Positions 7,601 to 14,740 of a stretch of 64,000 nt of DNA are shown one piece after another. Each line of letters begins with the position of its first letter. The stretch's first letter is position 1. Source of the DNA: AA29 sp041481445 (GTDB taxonomy: Bacteria > Acidobacteriota > Vicinamibacteria > Fen-336). Where the stretch lies: positions 44,811-108,810 of the forward strand of contig JBGPBV010000001.1 in the NCBI GenBank assembly GCA_041481445.1, written 5' to 3'. The notes beneath the pieces were generated by a model that saw only the letters and a list, made by a program, of their open reading frames with translations, did no database searches and was not told the DNA's origin. The position numbers were made by a program, and so were the translations under genes.

Positions 7601-8724
7601 GCCCCCCGCTTGCGCTCGGTGATGTCCTGGGCCTGGACGAGGGCGGCCCGCCGGCCCGCGAACTCGAGCACGTGCGATACCACGTGGACGTCGATGATGC
7701 GGCCGTCCTTGCGCCGGTGGCGCCATTCGCCCGAGCGCACCGGGCCCTCCGTCCCCGAGCCCGCGCGGGCCTCCTCCTCCCCGGGGCGGATGTCGGTGAC
7801 GCGCATGGCCAGGAACTCGTCGCGCGAGTAGCCGTAGTGGTCGACCGCGGCCGCGTTCACCTCCATGAAGCGCAGGTCGCGCAGGTCGTACACCCACATC
7901 GGCATCGGGTGGTTCGCGAAGAGCAGGCGGAAGCTGGCCTCCGACTCGCGCAGGGCGGCCTCCGCGCGGCGGCGGCCGGTGACGTCGCGGAAGCTCCACA
8001 CGCGGCCGACCGGCTTGCCGTCCAGCATCTGCGGGATCGAGTACCGCTCGAAGACCCGCCCGTCCGAGAACTCCAGGACGTCGAAGCTCTCCACCTCCGG
8101 CTTGGAGTAGACCTGCTGGATCTTGCGCAGGAACTGCTCGGGGGCGCGGAGCTGTCCGACCGCGAAGGACACCGCCTTCTCGTCGTCTCCCGCCTCCAGG
8201 ACCTCCGGCGGGATCCGCCACATCTGCGCGAAGCGCTGGTTGTAGCTGACGATGTGCCCCTGGCGGTCGATGGCCAGGATGCCGTCGGTGGTGGACTCGA
8301 GAGTGGACTGGAGGAGCGAGATCGTGCGGTGCAGCTCCGACTCCGCCCGCTGCGATTCCGTGACGTCGTGGACGATCGAGTAGAGCAGGCGCCGGCCGTC
8401 GAGCTCGATGGGCCCGGAGTGCACCTCGACGTCGCGCAGCTCGCCGGAGGCGAGCCGGTGGCGGAAGCGGAACGTGTTCCGGCGCTCGCCCGCCGCCTGT
8501 CCCATGGCGGCCTGGACCTCGGCCGGGGGGAGGGTGTTGATGTCGGTGATCCGCCGCGCGATCAGCTCCTCGCGCGTGTAGCCGTAGAAGGCGCAGGCGG
8601 CGGGGTTGGCCTCGACGATCTCCCCGGACTCGGGGTCGACGAGGAGCTGCACGGCCAGGTTCTTCTCGAAGATCTGGCGATGGATGTCCTGCCCGCGGGT
8701 TGCCCCGTCGACAGTCTTGTACAC
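4681..8724 (-). CDS. Six-PAS/GAF sensor with GGDEF and EAL domains
   Basis: The 1347-residue protein has no membrane segment. In order: PAS domains at about 18-125, 135-250, 262-372, 382-498 and 508-622; a GAF domain at about 627-785; a sixth PAS at about 795-908; GGDEF at 915-1085; EAL at 1090-1340. The diguanylate cyclase motif GGDEF (997-1001) is intact and has an upstream RxxD inhibitory site (R988-D991). The EAL domain keeps EALLRW (1125-1130), DDFGIGYSSL (1246-1255) and AEGVET. Both halves therefore look active, and the protein could make and degrade cyclic-di-GMP in response to redox or small-molecule signals in the cytosol. It starts at GTG 8724 with TAGACT (8748-8743) upstream. Confidence 0.95.
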   Translation of the reverse strand: MYKTVDGATRGQDIHRQIFEKNLAVQLLVDPESGEIVEANPAACAFYGYTREELIARRITDINTLPPAEVQAAMGQAAGERRNTFRFRHRLASGELRDVEVHSGPIELDGRRLLYSIVHDVTESQRAESELHRTISLLQSTLESTTDGILAIDRQGHIVSYNQRFAQMWRIPPEVLEAGDDEKAVSFAVGQLRAPEQFLRKIQQVYSKPEVESFDVLEFSDGRVFERYSIPQMLDGKPVGRVWSFRDVTGRRRAEAALRESEASFRLLFANHPMPMWVYDLRDLRFMEVNAAAVDHYGYSRDEFLAMRVTDIRPGEEEARAGSGTEGPVRSGEWRHRRKDGRIIDVHVVSHVLEFAGRRAALVQAQDITERKRGAEALRLSEEKHRAILEGMDEGYYEVDLDGNFTFFNDALCRSLGYRREDLLGTNGRTLTDDEHGARLSDIFGQVLETGRILRSAELEVVGKDGTRRAVLASVGLMRDGQGMPQGFRGVVIDVTERRQAEAALRASEERYRRLVEMSPDGIAIHSEGKVVFANPSALRTMGAARSEDLVGRPVLELVHPDSRSVVRARLDALERGEAVPFVEEKLLRLDGTPVEVEGQATPFTFNDKPAVQVVMRDISERKRAEKLQRALYRIAEISGSVQDMQGFYASIHHIVGELMYARNFYLALYDEAARALTFEYFVDEVDPAPPPVKQGKTLTEFVVRTGTPLLASPAVFERLVAQGEVEVVGAPSVDWLGVPLMRGTIAFGVVVVQSYSEAARYTEEDRDILTFVSQHVAAALDRRRAADALRESEARFRTLAETAPCAIFIYQDEGFRYANPAAASITGYTRDELRGLNIWNLVHPDFREAVRERGMARQRGESVPSRYEFKVERRDGEERWLDSSASSVEFGGRPAVLGIAFDVTERKRAEEQIKSLAYHDVLTGLPNRLLFNDRLNVAVAQAHRQQQRLGILFLDLDRFKVINDSLGHSLGDRLLQAVAERLEAGVREGDTVARLGGDEFILLLPGIAKSDDIARVAEKILDSLRLPFRLEGRDLFVTASIGLSLYPEDGLDGETLVKNADIAMYRAKEQGRDNFQLYTHAMNERAVERLALESSLRKALAHGELLLHYQPLLDLSTGRVHGVEALLRWEHPETGLVYPGDFMHLAEITSLILPIGVWTLRTACAQVKKWQEDGHPHLCVAVNLSARQFQQPEIVEHVKRALRETGLSARSLDLEVTESHAMQNAEATIHTLRELKALGVRISIDDFGIGYSSLSYLKRLPIDTLKIDQSFVRDITSDPDDAAIATAIIALAHTLKLRVVAEGVETQQQLEFLSTRQCDRMQGFLFSRPLAAAECGEFLARARRLG

Positions 8725-8742
8725 GTTCGCCTGAGGACGCGT

Positions 8743-8748
8743 AGTCTA
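8743..8748 (-). promoter_or_regulatory. -10-like box of the GGDEF/EAL gene
   Basis: TAGACT on the minus strand (8748-8743) ends 18 nt before GTG 8724. There is no clear -35 box. The leader would be about 11 nt, with only a weak AGG. Confidence 0.35.
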
Positions 8749-8848
8749 CCGCATTTGGCGAGGGGGCCATGGGGTGGAGCGTGTCCGCGCATCCACATCC
8801 GTGTACGCGGGTACGCGCCTTTCCGCGGCGGAGAGCCGCGCCCTCGCG

Positions 8849-8874
8849 GGGTGCGGCACGGCACCCTTCTTGCT
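8849..8874 (+). terminator. Terminator-like hairpin upstream of the alpha-2-macroglobulin gene
   Basis: GGGTGC (8849-8854) pairs with GCACCC (8861-8866) around a 6-nt loop and is followed by TTCTTGCT. A second inverted repeat, CGCGGC/GCCGCG, lies at 8824-8840. They sit in the 208-nt divergent gap ahead of the putative -10 box at 8896. The pyrimidine tail is poor, so this is a weak call. Confidence 0.25.
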
Positions 8875-8895
8875 CCCGGACGCGTCCGAGCGCGT

Positions 8896-8901
8896 TAGAC
8901 T
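8896..8901 (+). promoter_or_regulatory. -10-like box of the alpha-2-macroglobulin/pbpC operon
   Basis: TAGACT at 8896-8901 lies 31 nt before ATG 8933. The same hexamer precedes the divergent GGDEF/EAL gene on the other strand. No clear -35 is visible. Confidence 0.35.
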
Positions 8902-8932
8902 TCCCCTCCTTGCCGAGGTGAGCCCGAGAGCC

Positions 8933-11900
8933 ATGAAGCATCCCCCTGCCTTCCTCCTCGCCGCGGTGTGCGCGCTCCTTCCGGCGGCGGCGCGCGCACA
9001 GTCGCCGAAGACGCTCGAAGTCGTCCAGGCCGCCCCCCAGGGCGAGGTGGAGTCGCTCCCGCAGGCGGCGGAGGTCCGGGTCGGCTTCTCGGAGCCGATG
9101 GTCCCGCTCGGGCGCATCCCCGCGGTCGTGACCGCGCCCTTCTTCCACGTCACGCCCGCCCTGCCGGGGTCCCTGCGCTGGTCCGGGACGCGGACCCTCG
9201 TGTTCACGCCCGCCGATCCCGCGCACCTGCCCTTCGCCACGCGCTACGAGGTCACGATCGACGCCTCCGCGGCCGCCCTCTCGGGGGCGAAGCTCGGGGA
9301 GCCGTACACGTTCTCGTTCACCACCCCGACGCTGAAGCTCCTGGAGACGAGCTGGGCGCGCCGCGAGGGGCGACATGACCGGCCGGTCGTGCTCCTGTTG
9401 CGGTTCAACCAGCCGGTCTCGCACGCGACAGTGGATCCCCACGTCCACCTGGCCTACCAGAGCCACGCGTTCAAGCCGCCGCTGCCCCCGGGCGACGCGC
9501 GCGTCCCCGCCGATCCCGTGGCTCGCGCCGCCTTCGACGCCAAGGTGGCGCAGGGCGGCCAGACCGCGGCCCGGACCTCGGCGGTGCCGCTGCGGCCGAC
9601 CGATGACTGGGACAGGAAGGCCCATCCTTCCGGCGACGACCTCCTGGCCTTCGAGACGACGGCGGTACCGCCTCCGGAGGCATGGCTGCAGGTGGCCCTC
9701 GACGAGGGGGCGCGCGGCGTGCAGGGCAACGCCACACCCGGCAAGACCCAGGAGTACACCGTCCAGCTCGAGCCCCTGCTGCTGGTCGAGGGCTTCCGCT
9801 GCCACAGTGCCTGCGACCCCGACGAGTACGACCCGCTGATCGTGCGCGGCGTGGTGGCCGTGCCGACGCTGCGGCGCGCGATCAAGGTCACGGACGTCAC
9901 CGACCCCGCCCATCCGGTGGCGCTCGTGCCCGCGGCCAGGCGTCCCAAGGAGGAGGAGGGCGAGGGCGAGGACGGCTACGACCGCACGTCGAGCATCACC
10001 CTTCAGGACGTGGGGTTCACGTTGAAACCGGCGCGCACGTATGCGGTGACGGTGGACGCGGGCACCTTGGCCACGGACGGTCAGACCCTCGGCTACACCT
10101 GGACGGGCGCGCTCGAGAACTGGCACGAGCGCGCGTTCACCAGCTTCGGGGCCGGCCACGGCGTGTGGGAGTCCTCCGGGGGCTCCCGCCTGCCGTTCTA
10201 CTCGCGGAACCTGCTCACCGTCTCGCAGTGGCTGGCCCCCCTGAAGACGGAAGACCTCATGCCCACCGTGCGCGCCCTGCAGGGCGGCGCGTTCACGCAG
10301 AGCCCGCCGGGCGAGCCCACCGTCCGCCGTCTCACGCCAAGGGCCGACACGATCCAGTCGTTCGGCATCGACCTCCAGCCCGTGCTGCCCAAGCCGGGCG
10401 CCGGGCTGGTGTGGGCGGCCCTGAAGGACGGCCGCCCGCTGGCGAGCACGCCCTTCACCAAGGACCCGAAGGTGCGCTCCTCGATCGTCCAGGTCACGAA
10501 CCTCGGCCTCACCGTGAAGGACAGCCCGCTCAACACGGTGGTGATGGTGACCCGCCTCGACACCGGCGAGCCCGTCGAGGGCGCGCAGGTCTCGATCCGG
10601 CCGCTCGACAACACCGTGTTCTGGAGCGGCTTCACGGACAAGGACGGCCTGGCCGCGGCCCCGCACACGTCTCTGCGCGATCCCGAGCGCACCTGGGAGC
10701 TGCGCTTCCTGGTCACGGCGGAGAAGGACGGCGACGTCGCCTACGTCGGCAGCGACTGGACGGAGGGCCTGGAGCCCTGGAACTTCGGCCTGCGCCTCGA
10801 CCTCGCCGAGCAGAGCCCGCTCCTGCGCGGCACGGTGTTCGCGGACCGCGGGGTCTACAAGCTGGGCGAAGAGGTGCACCTCAAGGCGATCCTCCGCAGC
10901 GACACCGCGGAGGGCATCCGCCTGCTCGACGCCGGCAGCGCCCTCGAGGTGGTGGTGCGCGACAGCCAGGGCGAGGAGCGCGACAAGCGCACGCTCGCCC
11001 TCTCGGAGTGGAGCAGCGCGGACTGGACGTACCGGCTGCCCGACGAGGCGCCCCTGGGCGGCTACCTGGTGCGGGCCACCGTGGCCGGCCAGCAGCAGTC
11101 GGTGTCCGGCTCCTTCCTGGTGGCCGCCTACCGCCGGCCGGACTTCCGCGTGGACGCGAACCTGGCCGGCGAGAGCTCGCTCGCGGGCGTGAAGCTCAAG
11201 GGCGTCGTGGGCGGCCGGTACCTCTTCGGCGCGCCCATGGCCGGGCGCGACGTGCGCTGGACGTACTCGCGATCGGTCCTGGACACGGTGCCCTCCGCCA
11301 TCACCGACGCCTTCCCCCTCGACCGCTACGCGCTGCTGGACGAGGAGCGCGACGAGCGTGGCGAGCGCGCCCCGGAGACGCTGCTCTCGCGCGAGGGCCC
11401 GCTCGACGCCCAGGGGCAGGTCGAGATGGACCTCGAGACCGCCCGCGACGCCGGGCGGCCGTTCCAGTACTCGATCGAGGGCGAGGTCACGGACGTGTCG
11501 CGGCAGACCATCGCCGGGCGGGCGTCCTTCCGCGTCGATCCCGCCCCCTGGTACGTCGGCCTGCGGCGGCCGCCCTACTTCGCCGACGTCAAGGCCGGCG
11601 TGGACACGGAAGTCGTCGCGGTCGACCTCGCGGGCAAGCTCGCCGCCGGTGTGCCGGTGACCGTGGTGCTCACGCAGGTGCAATGGCACTCCGTGCGGCG
11701 GGCGGAAGGGCAGGGCTTCTACACCTGGGAGACGGAGCGGAAGGAGGCGGAGGCGGGGCAGTGGACTCTCACCACCGCCGCCGGCCCCGCGCCGTTGCAC
11801 GTGCCGGTGGAGTCGGGCGGGTTCTTCATCCTGCGCGCGACGGCGAAGGACGCGGAGGGGCGATCGGCCACGAGCGCCACCTCGTTCTACGTCCTCGGCC

Positions 11901-14740
11901 CCGGGTACACCGCCTGGGAGCGCTACGACCACAACCGAATCGACCTCCTCCCGGAGAAGAAGATCTACCGCCCGGGCGAGACCGCCCGGCTCATGATCAA
12001 GTCGCCGTGGGAGCAAGCGCTCGCCCTCCTCACCACCGAGCGCGAGGGCGTGCGCACGCGGCGCACCCTGCGCCTCACCTCCACCCAGGAGACGGTCTCC
12101 GTCCCCATCACCGAGGACGACATCCCGAACCTCTACGTGTCCGTGGTCCTCGTGAAGGGGCGCACCGGCACCTACAGCGCGGACGACACCGGCGATCCGG
12201 GCAAGCCCGCCTTCCGTGTCGGCTACGCGGAGCTGAAGGTGGAGGACGCCTCCAAGCGCCTCGAGGTCACCGTCAAGGCCGACCGCGAGGAGTACCGGCC
12301 GGCGGCCCGGGCGCGCCTCGAGGTCGGGGTGAAGGACCGGGAGGGCCGGGGGGCGCCGGCGGAGGTGACGCTGTGGGCGGTCGACTACGGCGTGCTCTCG
12401 CTGACCGGCTACCGGACGCCGGACGTGCGCGGGAGCGTGTGGGTGGACAAGGCGCTGCAGGTCCTGACCGAGGACTCACGCCAGAACATCATCAGCCGGC
12501 GCGTCCTGGTGTCGAAGGGTGGGGACGAAGGCGGGGGAGGCGGCGCCGAGGAGGGTCCGGGCACGCCCGTGCGGAAGGACTTCCGCGTGCTCGCCTTCTG
12601 GCTCGGCTCCCTGCTGACGGATGCCACGGGGCGCGGGGCGACGGAGGTGACGCTGCCGGAGAGCCTCACCACGTATCGCATCATGGCCGTGGCCGGGGAC
12701 AAGGCCTCGCGCTTCGGCGGCGGAGAGCGGGAGATCCGGACGAGCAAGCCCGTGCTGCTCCGCGCCGCCTTCCCGCGCTTCCTGGCCCTGGGCGACAGCG
12801 CCCGGTTCGGGGCCGTCCTGCACAGCCAGCTCAAGGAGAAGGGGACGGCCATCGTCACCATGCGCAGCCTCGATCCGGCCGTGCTGGAGGTGGTGGGCGA
12901 CGCGAAGAAGACGGTGCCCATGGCGGCGGGGGGAGCGACCGAGGTGCGGTTCGACCTCCGCGCACGGACGGTGGGACGCGCGCGCGTGCAGATGAGCGCG
13001 AAGCTGCTGGGGGAGGCGGACGCGTTCGAGGAGAGCCTGCCCGTCGAGGTCCTCGTCTCGCCGGAGGTGGTGGCCGCCTACGGCCAGGCCAGGCCGGAGG
13101 CGCACGAGACGCTGGAGCTGCCGGCGGGCGTGGTTCCCACGTTCGGCTCTCTCCACGTGGACACCGCCTCCACCGCGCTCGTCGGGCTGGGCGAGGGGGC
13201 GCGCTACCTCGTGGAGTACCCCTACGGATGCGCGGAGCAGCGCTCGTCCACCGCCCTCGCCCTCGCCCTGGCCGGCGAGCTGGGCGACGCCTTCCGCCTG
13301 CCCGGCATCGACGCGGCCAAGGTCAAGGACGTCGCGGGCGCGACCTTCAAGGAGCTCGAAGGATTCCAGTGCGAGGACGGCGGGTTCGCGTTCTGGAAGG
13401 GCGAGTGCCGGACGGAATCTCCGTACCTGACGAGCTACGTCACCCATGTCCTGCAGCGGGGCCAGTCCCTGGGGCATCCCGTCCCGCCGGCGGTGCTGGC
13501 CCGGGCCTACACCTACCTCGAGCAGAAGCTCGGCGGCGATCGTCCCGAGAACGAGAGCTGGTGGCCGGCCTACACCGCCTGGCAGGCCTTCGCGGTGAAG
13601 GTCCTGGCCGAAGGCGGCCGCCCGCAGGACAGCCACCTGACCCGTCTCTACGGGTTCGCCGACCGCATGCCCGTGTTCGCGCTCAGCTACCTCCTCGATG
13701 CCCTCACCGCCGGCGGCGACACCGGCCCGCGCGCGGCCGAGCTGCAGCGGCGCATCCGCAACGCCGTCGCCCTCGAGGGCGGCTCCGCCCACGTCGAGGA
13801 GCTGGCCGATCCGTACCTGCTCTGGTTCTGGAACTCGAACGTCCGCTCCACCGCCGTGGTGCTCGGGAGCCTGGCCCGGCGCGCGCCGAACGATCCGCTC
13901 GTGCCCGGCCTCGTACGCTGGCTGCTGGCCGCGCGCAAGAACGGGCGCTGGGGGAACACGCAGGAGAACGGCGTGGCCCTGGAGGCGCTCGTGGACTACT
14001 ACAAGCACGCGGAGACGGAGGTGCCCGACTTCCGCGCGGTGGTGGGCCTCGGGAAGGAGACGCTGATGACGGCGCAGTTCCGCGGGCGGTCGGCTCTCGC
14101 CCAGTCGACGGACACGCCGATGAAGACGGTCCTCGGCAAGGGCGCGGCCGGGCAGAAGCTGGACCTGTCCTTCCGGCGCGACGGAGAGTCGGGCACGCTC
14201 TTCTACACCGCGCGCCTGAAGTACGCGGTGGACGCGCTCGTGCAGGAGGGCATGGACCAGGGATTCCGCATCGAGCGCGCCTACGCGCCCGCCATCGCCA
14301 CCGGGGAGGCGGCCGAAGGCGCGGGGACCGCCCCCACCTCCTTCAAGGCCGGCGACCTCGTGCGGGTCACCCTCACCCTGCGCCTGACCAAGGAGCGCCG
14401 CTACGTGGCGGTGACGGATCCGCTGCCCGCCGGCTTCGAGCCGGTCGAGACCTGGTTCGCCACCACCGCCACCGACCTCGCCAAGGCCCAGGACGAGCAG
14501 GACAGCCGCGGCGACGACTGGGCCTTCTGGACGCGCGGCGGGTTCGACCGCGTGGAGCGGCACGACGACCGCGTGCTGCTCTTCGCCACCCGTCTCTCCG
14601 AAGGCGAGCACAGCTTCACCTACGTCGCGCGGGCCACGACGTCCGGGACGTTCCGCACCGCGCCCACCCACGTGGAGGAGATGTACGAGCCGGAGGTCTT
14701 CGGGCGCACGCCGTCCGCGCAGGTGACGGTGCAGCCTTGA
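8933..14740 (+). CDS. Secreted alpha-2-macroglobulin with thioester (YfhM-like)
   Basis: The 1935-residue protein starts at ATG 8933 (upstream in-frame starts lack a signal peptide). It has a signal peptide (1-23, ending AAARA) but no lipobox cysteine, unlike E. coli YfhM, so it is probably soluble in the periplasm. An N-terminal Ig-like domain (about 40-130) is followed by macroglobulin domains (MG2 near 530-620), the A2M_N_2/bait region (about 1105-1200) and the A2M domain (from about 1217, FRVLAFWLGSLLTD). The thioester helical domain contains GCAEQ with Cys1433 and Gln1436. It is known to trap proteases by covalent linkage after bait cleavage. It overlaps pbpC by four bases; this pairing suggests defence of the envelope when the cell wall is breached. 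Confidence 0.95.
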   Translation: MKHPPAFLLAAVCALLPAAARAQSPKTLEVVQAAPQGEVESLPQAAEVRVGFSEPMVPLGRIPAVVTAPFFHVTPALPGSLRWSGTRTLVFTPADPAHLPFATRYEVTIDASAAALSGAKLGEPYTFSFTTPTLKLLETSWARREGRHDRPVVLLLRFNQPVSHATVDPHVHLAYQSHAFKPPLPPGDARVPADPVARAAFDAKVAQGGQTAARTSAVPLRPTDDWDRKAHPSGDDLLAFETTAVPPPEAWLQVALDEGARGVQGNATPGKTQEYTVQLEPLLLVEGFRCHSACDPDEYDPLIVRGVVAVPTLRRAIKVTDVTDPAHPVALVPAARRPKEEEGEGEDGYDRTSSITLQDVGFTLKPARTYAVTVDAGTLATDGQTLGYTWTGALENWHERAFTSFGAGHGVWESSGGSRLPFYSRNLLTVSQWLAPLKTEDLMPTVRALQGGAFTQSPPGEPTVRRLTPRADTIQSFGIDLQPVLPKPGAGLVWAALKDGRPLASTPFTKDPKVRSSIVQVTNLGLTVKDSPLNTVVMVTRLDTGEPVEGAQVSIRPLDNTVFWSGFTDKDGLAAAPHTSLRDPERTWELRFLVTAEKDGDVAYVGSDWTEGLEPWNFGLRLDLAEQSPLLRGTVFADRGVYKLGEEVHLKAILRSDTAEGIRLLDAGSALEVVVRDSQGEERDKRTLALSEWSSADWTYRLPDEAPLGGYLVRATVAGQQQSVSGSFLVAAYRRPDFRVDANLAGESSLAGVKLKGVVGGRYLFGAPMAGRDVRWTYSRSVLDTVPSAITDAFPLDRYALLDEERDERGERAPETLLSREGPLDAQGQVEMDLETARDAGRPFQYSIEGEVTDVSRQTIAGRASFRVDPAPWYVGLRRPPYFADVKAGVDTEVVAVDLAGKLAAGVPVTVVLTQVQWHSVRRAEGQGFYTWETERKEAEAGQWTLTTAAGPAPLHVPVESGGFFILRATAKDAEGRSATSATSFYVLGPGYTAWERYDHNRIDLLPEKKIYRPGETARLMIKSPWEQALALLTTEREGVRTRRTLRLTSTQETVSVPITEDDIPNLYVSVVLVKGRTGTYSADDTGDPGKPAFRVGYAELKVEDASKRLEVTVKADREEYRPAARARLEVGVKDREGRGAPAEVTLWAVDYGVLSLTGYRTPDVRGSVWVDKALQVLTEDSRQNIISRRVLVSKGGDEGGGGGAEEGPGTPVRKDFRVLAFWLGSLLTDATGRGATEVTLPESLTTYRIMAVAGDKASRFGGGEREIRTSKPVLLRAAFPRFLALGDSARFGAVLHSQLKEKGTAIVTMRSLDPAVLEVVGDAKKTVPMAAGGATEVRFDLRARTVGRARVQMSAKLLGEADAFEESLPVEVLVSPEVVAAYGQARPEAHETLELPAGVVPTFGSLHVDTASTALVGLGEGARYLVEYPYGCAEQRSSTALALALAGELGDAFRLPGIDAAKVKDVAGATFKELEGFQCEDGGFAFWKGECRTESPYLTSYVTHVLQRGQSLGHPVPPAVLARAYTYLEQKLGGDRPENESWWPAYTAWQAFAVKVLAEGGRPQDSHLTRLYGFADRMPVFALSYLLDALTAGGDTGPRAAELQRRIRNAVALEGGSAHVEELADPYLLWFWNSNVRSTAVVLGSLARRAPNDPLVPGLVRWLLAARKNGRWGNTQENGVALEALVDYYKHAETEVPDFRAVVGLGKETLMTAQFRGRSALAQSTDTPMKTVLGKGAAGQKLDLSFRRDGESGTLFYTARLKYAVDALVQEGMDQGFRIERAYAPAIATGEAAEGAGTAPTSFKAGDLVRVTLTLRLTKERRYVAVTDPLPAGFEPVETWFATTATDLAKAQDEQDSRGDDWAFWTRGGFDRVERHDDRVLLFATRLSEGEHSFTYVARATTSGTFRTAPTHVEEMYEPEVFGRTPSAQVTVQP

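Noticed and set aside
4567..8898. A 1443-codon open frame on the plus strand opposite the GGDEF/EAL gene
   Set aside because: It consists of Leu/Val/Gly/His-rich repeats typical of the antisense of coding DNA and has no domain; the minus strand has a complete multi-domain protein.
5729..12016. A 2095-codon open frame on the minus strand
   Set aside because: It is a shadow of the GGDEF/EAL gene (other frame) and of the antisense strand of the alpha-2-macroglobulin gene. Its translation is low-complexity Arg/Gly/Pro/His, as expected for GC-rich DNA.
9682..14736. N-terminal extension of the pbpC frame through the alpha-2-macroglobulin gene
   Set aside because: The frame stays open only because of high GC. 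PBP1C homology begins after 14737, and upstream codons read Arg/Gly/Pro noise; no frameshifted fusion with alpha-2-macroglobulin is needed.
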